Shown piece by piece: positions 1-7,383 of a DNA stretch of 10,723 nucleotides. Source of the stretch: Clostridia bacterium DTU080 (GTDB lineage: Bacteria; Bacillota; Limnochordia; DTU080). Where the stretch lies: positions 1-10,723 of the forward strand of contig LFTP01000326.1 of NCBI GenBank assembly GCA_001513395.1, given 5' to 3'. The position numbers and the translations under genes are program-made. Every line of letters begins with the position of its first letter. Position 1 is the first letter of the stretch. The notes under the pieces were generated by a model. It saw nothing but the letters and a program-made list of their open reading frames with translations. It was not told where the DNA came from and ran no database searches.

Positions 1-1
1 G

Positions 2-121
2 GGACTCACCCTACCGTCGACCGCCGGTTTCCGCTCAGTGTTGGAGAATTGTCAGATACCTTTGAGCCAGGTGCTCGCTGACTTGGAAGTGATCGTGAAC
101 AAGGAACTGCGCGAGAGGTAG
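2..121 (+). CDS. 3' end of a gene, possibly an ABC solute-binding protein (5' part outside window)
   Basis: A reading frame is open from the window edge and stops at TAG 119-121, giving 39 residues. Its end, with FRSVLENCQIPLSQVLADLE followed by a short helix ending in KELRER, has the layout of the last helix of family 1 extracellular solute-binding proteins: a short acidic or polar stretch, a Q-I/M turn, then an amphipathic helix of about 15 to 20 residues. The two complete binding proteins downstream (7384-8730 and 9333-10598) end in comparable helices. Codon use resembles the neighbours. The fragment is too short for a firm family call. It could equally be the tail of a regulator or an unrelated protein. 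An open frame of this length at a window edge can also arise by chance. Confidence 0.35.
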   Translation, partial: GLTLPSTAGFRSVLENCQIPLSQVLADLEVIVNKELRER

Positions 122-436
122 ATGTACGGATAAGGAAAAACGGTTCAGTGACCAAGCCATGGGACTCGAAACAGGGAGGTTGACGCTTGAGTCAAGCCGT
201 GCAAAAAGATCGGGCGGGCGCACCTACCCCTGAAGTTTTGTCGCTTCCTTCGCCCTATCTTGGCGCGTCGCTCGATCCTCAGCCTCCATTGTCTGAGAGC
301 TGATGATAAACATCGTCTTGGCTTAGAGAGCTCATGGGGCGAGGATGCCGTGATCCAAGACTGTTCGGTCTGTCTGGGCCACGTCGATCAGCGCCATCGA
401 CGGGCTTTCAGACGGTCCGGTTGGAGGTTTTCATAG
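122..436. other. Intergenic region upstream of the hydrolase operon
   Basis: These 315 bases contain no convincing gene on either strand and no clear terminator for the fragment upstream. They should hold the promoter and regulatory sites of the five-gene operon. The only structured elements I see are a perfect 13-base palindrome at 185-197 and a weak promoter-like pair around it. The stretch just before 437 carries the ribosome binding site GGAGG at 423-427. Confidence 0.6.
180..210 (+). promoter_or_regulatory. Weak candidate sigma70 promoter with an overlapping palindrome
   Basis: TTGACG at 180-185 matches the -35 consensus at five of six positions. AAAGAT at 205-210 is a poor -10 (three of six) at a long 19-base spacing. 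The perfect inverted repeat GCTTGA-G-TCAAGC at 185-197 lies between the two boxes, where a repressor operator would fit. The start of the first gene would then be more than 220 bases downstream, which is a long leader. Both the promoter and the operator role are inference. A palindrome of this size can occur by chance. Confidence 0.2.
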
Positions 437-1831
437 ATGCCGGCACGCAACATACGCCATCCGTCGGTCTTTGATGTGACGGCCTACGGAGCAATCGGCG
501 ACGGTACAACCAAAGAGACAAAAGCTATCAACAAGGCCATTGAGGCCTGCGCACAAACCGGCGGAGGCACGGTTCACTTCCCACCGGGCAGATACCTCAC
601 GGGTTCCGTTGTCTTAAGAAGCAATGTCACATTACATATCGGGGCGGGAGCTATGATCGTCGGCAGCCCCGACCGGGAGGATTACCCGATCATTTCCGAC
701 GGTTACTTCTACGGTCCTTACAGGGGTTATCACACAGCGTTGATTACCGGTACGGATCTTGAAAACGTCGCCGTGACCGGTCAAGGAATCATCGACGGCC
801 AGGGGGCAAACTGGTGGCCGCTCAAAAGGCTGCAGAACAAGTGGGCGAGATACGTCGAGGCCGGAATAGACACTCTGCCTGCCGGAGAAGAGGAAGCATT
901 TGATGAGATTCGCTATGCCGGGACGACGAAGCGACCCAACCTGATGGAGTTTATCCGCTGTCGATCGGTGAGAGTCGAAGGCCTTACCCTGATCAACTCC
1001 GCATCGTGGACGCTCCATCCCTGGTATTGCGAGAACGTCACCATTGACGGCATTACCGTCAAGAACCCACCGGACTCGCCGAACACGGACGGGATCAATC
1101 CGGAAAGCTGTCGCCATGTGCACATCAGCAATTGCCATTTGGACGTAGGCGATGATTGCATCGCTCTTAAAGCGGGGACGGAAGACGGTCCGCAGCCAGA
1201 AGACGTTTCATGTGAAAACATCACTATCACCAACTGCACCATGATTCACGGCCACGGCGGAGTGGTCATCGGCAGTGAGATGACCGGCAGTGTGCGCAAT
1301 GTCGTCATCAGCAACTGCGTCTTTGTCGGCACAGACCGAGGAATACGCATCAAAAGCCGCAGAGGACGCGGAGGCTGTGTCGAGAACGTCCGTGTACAGG
1401 GAATGGTCATGGATCATGTGGGCTGTCCCATCGTCTTGAACAAGTTCTACGCCAGCGATCCGGACAGTCCGTTCGGATCCGCCTCTCAGCGAACGCCGGC
1501 TTTTCGACATCTGGCTTTCTCGTCCGTCACGGCTCGCCAGGCCTCGGTGGCCGGATTCCTTTTGGGACTGCCGGAGATGCCGATTGAGCATGTGAGCCTC
1601 AGCGACATATATGTGGAAGCCACAAGTGATCGCCGGATTCGCCCGGCCATGATCCGGGGCTCGATACCTGCATTGGAAACCCGAGATTTTCACGGGCTTT
1701 ACTGTAAACACGTCCGCAAGGTGAGCTGCCGCGGAGTGGAGATAGTCACCCGCAAGGGCGGACCTTTGTTGTATGAGGATGTCGATCAAGCGGATTTCGC
1801 CGGCCTTGGCTTTCGGCGCCTTGACGGATGA
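437..1831 (+). CDS. Glycoside hydrolase family 28 (polygalacturonase-like), cytoplasmic
   Basis: A 464-residue GH28 protein with a right-handed parallel beta-helix fold. GH28 enzymes hydrolyse galacturonosyl or rhamnogalacturonan linkages with inversion. The start of the helix shows the usual pectinase-type opening, FDVTAYGAIGDG (residues 12-23). All family active-site motifs are present: NTDG at 216-219, GDD at 238-240, GHG at 272-274 and RIK at 304-306. The putative catalytic aspartates are therefore D218, D239 and D240. The start ATG has GGAGG at 423-427 with a 9-base spacer. There is no signal peptide, so the enzyme should act in the cytoplasm on imported oligosaccharides, probably as an exo-acting or unsaturated-oligomer-processing form rather than as a secreted pectinase. 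It is the first gene of the operon, and its stop lies 23 bases before the start I chose for the next gene. GH28 membership is very secure; the exact substrate (galacturonan, rhamnogalacturonan or xylogalacturonan) cannot be read from the sequence. Confidence 0.93.
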   Translation: MPARNIRHPSVFDVTAYGAIGDGTTKETKAINKAIEACAQTGGGTVHFPPGRYLTGSVVLRSNVTLHIGAGAMIVGSPDREDYPIISDGYFYGPYRGYHTALITGTDLENVAVTGQGIIDGQGANWWPLKRLQNKWARYVEAGIDTLPAGEEEAFDEIRYAGTTKRPNLMEFIRCRSVRVEGLTLINSASWTLHPWYCENVTIDGITVKNPPDSPNTDGINPESCRHVHISNCHLDVGDDCIALKAGTEDGPQPEDVSCENITITNCTMIHGHGGVVIGSEMTGSVRNVVISNCVFVGTDRGIRIKSRRGRGGCVENVRVQGMVMDHVGCPIVLNKFYASDPDSPFGSASQRTPAFRHLAFSSVTARQASVAGFLLGLPEMPIEHVSLSDIYVEATSDRRIRPAMIRGSIPALETRDFHGLYCKHVRKVSCRGVEIVTRKGGPLLYEDVDQADFAGLGFRRLDG

Positions 1832-1854
1832 TCAAACCGAGGAGGATGAGACAG

Positions 1855-3261
1855 ATGCTCATCTGTGACACCATCAGTGAGCAGTTCGGCTTTGAGCGGG
1901 TCGGTCTGTTGCGGCCGCGGCACAGTAGGACCATCGAAAGCTCCCGCTGCGGCGTGGGCTGTGAGACACTGGACCGCGATCTGTTCGATTACAGACCGGT
2001 CTTTCCGCAAATGGGTGAGCTGGGTGTGAAATGGGCCCGTCTGCAGACGGGATGGGCGAAGTGCGAGACAACAAAAGGCGAGTATGATTTCAACTGGCTC
2101 GATGAACAGGTGGACTGCCTCATTTCTCACGGCATTGAGCCTTGGTTTTGCGTGAGTTACGGCAATCCTCTCTACACGCCCGAAGCGGCCGAAGGCTACC
2201 AGGCAGCGGTGGGACAGGTACCTTTGGGTGATCCGGAAGCCGAGCAAGCCTGGGTCAATTACGTCAAAGCGCTGGCGGATCACTTCAAAGACCGGGTCAG
2301 ATACTACGAGATCTGGAATGAACCGGATATCACCGCTTTTTGGCGCAACCTGGAACCCACGGGTGCCAACTACGCTCGGTTGTTCAACCTCACCGTGCCC
2401 GCCATAAAGGAGGTCTTCCCTGAGGCAAAGATTGTGGCCATCGGTATGACCAGCCGCGCTTTGACCATTCAGGGCAGGGCCTGGATCAGGGAGTTCTTCA
2501 AACACATTGACGATCCCGGCGCGGTCGATGTGCTGACATTTCACAGTTATCGCTATCCGCCGGATCGGGACTACGAAGAGGAAGTGCGCCGCCTGCAGGC
2601 TACGGTGGCGGAGTTCAACCCGCGCATAGAGCTGTGGCAAGGCGAGTCGGGTTATCCTTCCGTTCCGAGCGGCGCAGGGGCCCGCGCCTATGGGAACGAG
2701 ACTTCAGAGACCATTCAGGCCAAATGGCTGAGCAGACACGTGATGTGCAATCTGGGCATCGGGCTGGGCATGGTCTCCTGGCATCAGGCCATTGATCTGA
2801 TCGGCTATCGCGATCCGAAGATGGTCAATCCCAAAGGATTGCTCCGGGGATCCGATGCTTCACGCAAGCCATCGTTCTACACCTATCAGCGCATCTGTAG
2901 CATTTTTACCGATGCCGTAAAGCCCGTCAGACGGCGCTGGAACGCTCAGGTGCTGGATTCCACGTGCGGGCATTTGGTGCCGGGAATCACAGGGTATCAT
3001 TTCCGCAGCGGCAGCGGCGACGCTTTGGTGGCCTACTGGCAAAGCGGGCCTTTCGGTGAGTCGTTGGTGTACAAGAATCTGCGCATGCAACTGGAAGGTC
3101 GCTGGGATAACGCCTTGCTGATCGATCTTTTCGATGGCAGCGTCTATCGCGTCAAGGGCGAAGCGACCGAAGACGGATACGCATTTACGCTGCCTTTGGC
3201 CGATTATGCCCTGGTTCTTTGTGCACCGGCGGCGGTCAACAGCGCGGTGTTGATCAGCTAA
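1855..3261 (+). CDS. Clan GH-A glycoside hydrolase (GH39/GH5-like), tandem copy 1
   Basis: About 468 residues: a TIM-barrel hydrolase followed by a smaller beta-rich C-terminal domain (about residue 350 on). The acid/base glutamate sits in EIWNEP (E156) and the nucleophile in WQGESGYP (E264), the pattern of retaining clan GH-A enzymes such as GH39 beta-xylosidases. Other barrel features are GWAKCE, YDFNWLD, the conserved HSYRYPP, and a cysteine-containing N-terminal segment (GVGCETLDRDLFDY). The frame is also open from ATG 1828, which overlaps the upstream stop, and from ATG 1846. I chose ATG 1855 because GAGGAGG at 1839-1845 lies 9 bases before it and because it matches the start of the paralogue at 3304. 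There is no signal peptide, so a cytoplasmic glycosidase acting on imported oligosaccharides is likely. The exact GH family and sugar are uncertain. Confidence 0.85.
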   Translation: MLICDTISEQFGFERVGLLRPRHSRTIESSRCGVGCETLDRDLFDYRPVFPQMGELGVKWARLQTGWAKCETTKGEYDFNWLDEQVDCLISHGIEPWFCVSYGNPLYTPEAAEGYQAAVGQVPLGDPEAEQAWVNYVKALADHFKDRVRYYEIWNEPDITAFWRNLEPTGANYARLFNLTVPAIKEVFPEAKIVAIGMTSRALTIQGRAWIREFFKHIDDPGAVDVLTFHSYRYPPDRDYEEEVRRLQATVAEFNPRIELWQGESGYPSVPSGAGARAYGNETSETIQAKWLSRHVMCNLGIGLGMVSWHQAIDLIGYRDPKMVNPKGLLRGSDASRKPSFYTYQRICSIFTDAVKPVRRRWNAQVLDSTCGHLVPGITGYHFRSGSGDALVAYWQSGPFGESLVYKNLRMQLEGRWDNALLIDLFDGSVYRVKGEATEDGYAFTLPLADYALVLCAPAAVNSAVLIS

Positions 3262-3303
3262 CCGTACCCTCGGCATCTTTGATGCAGGAAGGAGAACCTC
3301 TCG

Positions 3304-4719
3304 TTGATTTTTCTCAGAGATGATATACGTGATCAGTTCGGTCTGCAGCCGGCTGGCATGATCAGGCCGCGGCACAGTAGGACAATCGGGAGCTCTCGCT
3401 GTGGCGTGGGCTGTGAGACTCTGGATCGGGATCTTTTCGACTACAGACCCGTTTTTCCGCAGATAGGTGAGCTCGGTGTGAAGTGGGCCCGTCTGCAGAC
3501 GGGGTGGGCGAAATGCGAGAGCGAAAAAGGAGTCTATGATTTCACTTGGCTTGATGATCAGGTCGACTGTCTGTTAGATCACGGCATCAAGCCTTGGTTT
3601 TGCGTCAGCTACGGTAATCCCTTGTATGCTCCGGAGGCAGCGGAGGGTTATCAGACGGTGACGGGTTATGTTCCCTTAGACGATCCCGAAGCCGAGCAGG
3701 CCTGGGTGAACTACGTCAAGGCTTTGGTCAGCCACTTCAAAGACCGCGTCACGCACTATGAGATCTGGAATGAACCCGAAAACAGTCGATTCTGGGCCAA
3801 CCTGCCCCGGACGGGAGCCAATTACGCCCGCCTGTTTGATCTCACCGCACCGGCGGTGAAAGAGGTCTTCCCGGAGGCGAAGATCATCGCCGTGGGTGCC
3901 ACGCACCGGGCTCTGATGCCCGAAGGTCGGATTTGGTTGAGGGAGTTTTTCGAAAACGTCGATGATCCTCGCGTCATCGACATCCTGACGTTCCATAGCT
4001 ATCGCTATCCTCCTGAGCAGGATTACGAAGAGGGAGTGCGCCGTCTGCGGGACCTAGTCGTCGAGTTCAACCCGCACATTGTGTTGTGGCAAGGCGAATC
4101 CGGGTATCCTTCCGTGCCCAGCGGTACGGGCTCCCGCGCCTATTGGAATGAGACTTCCGAGACCATCCAAGCCAAGTGGTTGACCCGACACGTCCTGTTT
4201 AATCTTGGCATCGACATCGGGTTGGTATCTTGGCATCAGGCCATCGATCTGATCGGGCATCAAAATCCCAGGATGGTCAATCCCAAAGGCCTGCTCCGAG
4301 GGGCAGATGCCTCCAGAAAAGCGTCGTTTTATGCTTATCAAAGAATCTGCAGCCTGATGGCGGATGACGTGGAGACGGTCACTCGCCGCTGGGGAGCACG
4401 GATCGAAGGCGGTACGTTTTTGTCTGAGATTCCGGGGATTCGCGGCTATCATTTCGCCAACGGCCACGAAGCTAGCATGTTTGCCTACTGGCAAGACGGC
4501 CCCTTCGGTGAGTCGTTGCGATATGAGCCCGTGTCGTTGCAACTTGAGGGAGACTGGAGTTGGGCACTGCTTGCGGATCCTCTGTCAGGGACGGTCTATC
4601 ACGTCGAGGGCGATTATGATCAGGGGCAGACGAGGCTGCAGTTGCCTATCGCCGACTATGCTTTGGTTTTATGTACCAAGAAAGGCATTGATCACGCGGT
4701 TTGGCTGTATGAGAGCTGA
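3304..4719 (+). CDS. Clan GH-A glycoside hydrolase (GH39/GH5-like), tandem copy 2
   Basis: A 471-residue paralogue of the preceding gene. It keeps both catalytic glutamates, E157 in EIWNEP and E265 in WQGESGYP, and the same N-terminal GVGCETLDRDLFDY segment. It begins with TTG. The choice is supported by AAGGAG at 3289-3294 with a 9-base spacer and by alignment with the other copy; the next in-frame ATG (3358) would remove conserved residues. By eye the two copies are about 85% identical over the first 100 aligned residues, about 75% in the middle and only about 40 to 45% in the C-terminal domain. Both probably remain active on related but distinct glycosides. No signal peptide is present. 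The gap to the previous gene is 42 bases, so the two are almost surely co-transcribed. Confidence 0.85.
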   Translation: MIFLRDDIRDQFGLQPAGMIRPRHSRTIGSSRCGVGCETLDRDLFDYRPVFPQIGELGVKWARLQTGWAKCESEKGVYDFTWLDDQVDCLLDHGIKPWFCVSYGNPLYAPEAAEGYQTVTGYVPLDDPEAEQAWVNYVKALVSHFKDRVTHYEIWNEPENSRFWANLPRTGANYARLFDLTAPAVKEVFPEAKIIAVGATHRALMPEGRIWLREFFENVDDPRVIDILTFHSYRYPPEQDYEEGVRRLRDLVVEFNPHIVLWQGESGYPSVPSGTGSRAYWNETSETIQAKWLTRHVLFNLGIDIGLVSWHQAIDLIGHQNPRMVNPKGLLRGADASRKASFYAYQRICSLMADDVETVTRRWGARIEGGTFLSEIPGIRGYHFANGHEASMFAYWQDGPFGESLRYEPVSLQLEGDWSWALLADPLSGTVYHVEGDYDQGQTRLQLPIADYALVLCTKKGIDHAVWLYES

Positions 4720-4743
4720 TTCATCCAGGGGAGGGAGAGCCCC

Positions 4744-5886
4744 ATGTTGATTAGCAACATCGAACTGATTCCCATCGTAACGCGCCGCCATGAGCATCAT
4801 CCCAGTGCGCACGTGATCGTGCGCATCGAGACCGATGCGGGTATTACCGGTTACGGGGAGATGCCCGATCTGTCTCACGCTCCGGCCATCATGCCGGATG
4901 TCGGTGACTTGGAACTCTGTCTCAACGATCTGCTGCGAGGGCGGCGTCCGCAGAATGTGACGGAGATCAACAAGGTCCTCAATGCGGTGTTTCCGGGAAC
5001 ACGCTTTGGAGGCAAATCAAGCCTGGTGCGCTGCGGCGTGGATATCGCCGTATGGGATATCTTGGGCAAGGCCACAAACCAACCCGTCTGCGATCTTATC
5101 GGGGGACACTCCCGTCAGGGCGTTCCGATTTGCTATCCCATTTTCCGTATGAAACGCATGGACGACATAGACTCGAACCTGGAGGTCGTCGCCGGGCGGC
5201 TCGCCCAAGGTTTTGACTGCTTCAGGCTGTACGTCGGTGCCGATCCGGATGTCGATGAGGCTTTCATGGATCGCTTTCAAAGACGATTCGGCGATCGAGC
5301 CCGGATTGTGGCCATCGACGCCAGCGGTCTATTGAGTGTGAAAGAGGCCATCGGTTTGTGGAAACGCCTGCATCCTTACGGGTTTGATCTGTATGAGTCG
5401 CCTGTGAATCGCTACGACGTGGAAGGTCTGGCCGAGGTGCGACGCAGTGTGTCAAGTCCGATCAGCGAGCACATCCACAGCGAGGAGTACGCGTTTCGGC
5501 TGATCAAAGAAGAGCGCGCCGTGGATATCTTCAATGTGTCCGTTTCGGTGGCCGGAGGCATCACAGCAGCCCGCCGTCTTTTGGACCTGGCGGATATGGC
5601 CGGTCTGGCGTGCTTGATTGGTACCACCCAAGAGACAAGCATCGCCACGGCGGCCCAAGCTCATGTCGGGGCCTCTTGTCCCCGCTTGGACTACCACAGC
5701 GATCCGGTCGGTCCGCTGCTTTACATCGATGATGTGGCCAAAGAAAGAGTCCGCTTCGTCGACGGTCAAATGCTTGTTCCCGAAGGCGCAGGCTTGGGAA
5801 TTGAAGTGGATGAAGCCGTATTGGAAGAACTCAGAAAGCCTTTGTCCTCACGAGGTGACATCGACGCCGGGTTTTTGCGCGGCTAA
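4744..5886 (+). CDS. Enolase-superfamily enzyme (mandelate racemase / muconate lactonising type), probable sugar-acid dehydratase
   Basis: A 380-residue protein with the two-part layout of the superfamily: an N-terminal capping domain (to about residue 125, with TDAGITGYGE) and a TIM barrel. Three Mg2+ ligands can be placed at strands 3 to 5: D192 (AIDASG), E218 (LYESP) and E242 (ISEHIH). GGIT (271-274) and the C-terminal HSDPVGPLLY and GLGIEVDE segments are also typical. The usual catalytic positions are not: strand 2 reads R161-L-Y163 instead of KxK, strand 6 has S266 where Lys or Asp is expected, and strand 7 reads GTTQET (E297 matches the muconate lactonising type) without a His. A histidine cluster (H16, H18, H19, H23) lies in the mobile loop over the active site. 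Operon context with an HpcH/HpaI aldolase suggests aldonate or uronate dehydration. The start ATG has GGAGG at 4730-4734, 9 bases upstream. Confidence 0.88.
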   Translation: MLISNIELIPIVTRRHEHHPSAHVIVRIETDAGITGYGEMPDLSHAPAIMPDVGDLELCLNDLLRGRRPQNVTEINKVLNAVFPGTRFGGKSSLVRCGVDIAVWDILGKATNQPVCDLIGGHSRQGVPICYPIFRMKRMDDIDSNLEVVAGRLAQGFDCFRLYVGADPDVDEAFMDRFQRRFGDRARIVAIDASGLLSVKEAIGLWKRLHPYGFDLYESPVNRYDVEGLAEVRRSVSSPISEHIHSEEYAFRLIKEERAVDIFNVSVSVAGGITAARRLLDLADMAGLACLIGTTQETSIATAAQAHVGASCPRLDYHSDPVGPLLYIDDVAKERVRFVDGQMLVPEGAGLGIEVDEAVLEELRKPLSSRGDIDAGFLRG

Positions 5887-5915
5887 ATCCCGACACAAAG
5901 AAGGGGTGCACGATT

Positions 5916-6671
5916 TTGAAGCTTAATCGCGCCAAAGCGAAGATGATGGCGGGCGAGCCCGCTTTGGGAGCATTACTGCAACTGGGTTCCATCAAGGTGG
6001 CCAACGTGCTGGCCCGCAGTCATTTTGATTTCCTCCTCGTTGACGCTCAACACGGAGCATGGGATTTGAACACCATCGAAGTCGCTTTGAGGGATATAGG
6101 TCGACTGGGCCATGTGGGCATGGCCCGGGTTACAGCCAATGATTTCTTTGCCATCGGTGCGCTGCTCGATCGCGGAGCCTTGGGGATAGTGGTCCCGATG
6201 GTGGAAAGCGAGGAACAGGCTCAAGCCGTGGCGCAAGCGGCGCGTTATGAGCCGCGGGGCCGACGCTCCATCGGCGGGGCTTTCATGCGCGACTGGCAGG
6301 GTGTGAGCGAGGATGAGATCAACGACGAGATCTTTGTCGCCGTGCAGATCGAGACCCGACTGGGGGTTGAGCGGGCGGCTGAGATTCTGTCCGTAGAGGG
6401 TATCGACGGTTGTTGGATCGGTCCCAAGGATCTGGCTTTGTCTTTGGGAGTTCAGCGGGGTGATCCGGAGCATGATGCGGCCATTATGAAGGTCCTGGAG
6501 GCCTGTAAGAAAACAGGCAGGATTCCCGGCATCTTTGAGCCCGGACCGGGCGGCAAGTGGCTGAAGGCAGGCTTCTTGTTTGTCACGGTGGGCACTGACT
6601 TGGACTGTATAACAAAAGGAGCCTCGGCTGTAATCGAACCGTATGCGCCGCCCATGCAAGATCAGGCGTGA
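5916..6671 (+). CDS. HpcH/HpaI-family class II aldolase (2-keto-3-deoxy sugar-acid aldolase-like)
   Basis: A 251-residue protein close to the usual length of this family, whose members (HpaI, GarL, RhmA/YfaU) cleave 2-keto-3-deoxy acids to pyruvate plus an aldehyde using a divalent metal. Visible active-site features are VDAQHG (D43, Q45, H46), R71 in ARV, the metal-binding glutamate E146 in VQIET, and D172 in GPKDLALSLG. The position before the histidine is Q, as in a subset of the family, rather than the E of HpaI and GarL. The start is TTG, with a modest AAGGGG site at 5901-5906 and a 9-base spacer. The GTG at 5906 meets a stop after a few codons. It is the last gene of the operon and is followed 45 bases later by a terminator. 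Paired with the preceding dehydratase-like enzyme, it would complete a sugar-acid degradation route. The true substrate (galactarate, rhamnonate or another) is not determined. Confidence 0.88.
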   Translation: MKLNRAKAKMMAGEPALGALLQLGSIKVANVLARSHFDFLLVDAQHGAWDLNTIEVALRDIGRLGHVGMARVTANDFFAIGALLDRGALGIVVPMVESEEQAQAVAQAARYEPRGRRSIGGAFMRDWQGVSEDEINDEIFVAVQIETRLGVERAAEILSVEGIDGCWIGPKDLALSLGVQRGDPEHDAAIMKVLEACKKTGRIPGIFEPGPGGKWLKAGFLFVTVGTDLDCITKGASAVIEPYAPPMQDQA

Positions 6672-6715
6672 GATGATCTGATCTGAAGCAAAGCGGTGCG
6701 ATGTCTGTCACAAGG

Positions 6716-6751
6716 GCCCGACCTTCGTTTAGGATGTCGGGTTCTTTTTTT
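6716..6751 (+). terminator. Rho-independent terminator of the hydrolase operon
   Basis: GCCCGAC at 6716-6722 pairs with GTCGGGT at 6736-6742 (seven pairs, one G-T) around a 13-base loop. Seven T residues follow at 6745-6751. It lies 45 bases after the aldolase stop, as expected for the end of the five-gene transcript. A second small hairpin (GCGGG at 6755-6759 with CCCGC at 6763-6767) follows at once. Confidence 0.8.
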
Positions 6752-7383
6752 GGCGCGGGCTACCCGCTGTGGGGGATGCGGCGATCATTCAGCAAGGAAA
6801 GACGCGGTCTTGGCTCCCGCAAATCAGATTCCGAAAAGCGTGTGAATCCACTGCCCGGCGGTAGATTCCGTCTCCGGGCTGCAGCCTTTGACCCAGGATC
6901 TATTCCATGATCAATTTGGCATCGATTCCCGATCGGATGTATCCAAATCGGCTCTTGCACGGAAACGGCGATGTCTGTTTTCATCTGCGCTCCATCGAGA
7001 ACTCACCCACCGACCGTATCGGTGAGCTAAGTCGGGCAAGATATGCGGCACGCCTTTTTCGTCGGCGCGCTTTTTGTTAGTCACCGGCAAGAAAGTGATG
7101 CAAAAATAGGTTATCCGGGGTATTCTGCGAATAGACAGTCTTCTGGTTCCTCATGTGGTGTTGGCTGCTCAACTGACCTATGATAAGGTGAGGAGGGCCT
7201 TTTCAGTCTTCCCGCTTGGTCATCCGGGTCTTTGAAGTCACATTATGTTACGGGCGCTGATCAGACAGTTGCCAGCAGGATAATCATTACGTACAGTGAA
7301 CTCTTGCTTTTACCGCATCACGGTGTATTTGTTACAGAATGGGGTATTCGATTGTACTGACTACGCATCCCAGGAGGATAGAT
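6752..7383. other. Long non-coding region between the two transcription units
   Basis: About 630 bases with no recognisable gene. I see two hairpins (GCCCGG and CCGGGC arms around 6850-6880; CACCGA 7008-7013 with TCGGTG 7019-7024) and the terminator-like structure listed separately at 7048-7075. A 57-codon frame runs from ATG 6907 to TAG 7080, but it has no good ribosome binding site, reads through the hairpins and resembles nothing I know. The promoter of the 7384 gene should lie after 7080. TATGAT at 7179-7184 and GATAAT at 7279-7284 look like -10 boxes but lack good -35 partners. Confidence 0.55.
7048..7075 (+). terminator. Second terminator-like hairpin
   Basis: GCACGCC at 7048-7054 pairs with GGCGCGC at 7064-7070, with one A-C mismatch, around a 9-base loop. 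Five T residues follow at 7071-7075. A separate perfect hairpin (7008-7024) lies just upstream. No gene visibly ends here, so it may be a back-up terminator, the end of an untranslated small RNA, or the remnant of a lost gene. Confidence 0.45.

Larger units (their letters stand above)
1855..4719 (+). repeat. Tandem gene duplication (two GH-A units, period about 1.45 kb)
   Basis: The two hydrolase genes are direct repeats. Identical stretches such as the 19-mer starting at 1913 recur at 3365, an offset of 1452 bases. Synonymous sites differ throughout, so this is an old duplication rather than an assembly artefact. The 3' thirds have drifted much further than the 5' thirds. Confidence 0.9.

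Noticed and set aside
1828..1854. Upstream start of the first GH-A gene at ATG 1828 overlapping the GH28 stop
   Set aside because: The ribosome binding site at 1839-1845 lies after it and fits ATG 1855, which also matches the paralogue's N-terminus.
1786..2640. Long open frame on the - strand (284 codons) opposite the GH28 and first GH-A genes
   Set aside because: It is antisense to two strongly supported genes, its protein resembles nothing known, and similar antisense frames occur under most genes here because of codon bias.
4364..4750. Alternative + strand frame of 128 codons overlapping the end of the second GH-A gene
   Set aside because: It lies inside the conserved C-terminal domain coding of the GH-A gene in another frame and its product has no recognisable features.
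6907..7080. 57-codon frame from ATG 6907 to TAG 7080
   Set aside because: No good ribosome binding site, it runs through two hairpins, and the arginine-rich end has no recognisable family; kept only as part of the intergenic description.
7339..7383. Upstream starts for the two binding proteins (ATG 7339, and likewise ATG 9264)
   Set aside because: The later ATGs (7384 and 9333) have clear ribosome binding sites and give normal signal peptides; the earlier ones would place extra residues before the signal.
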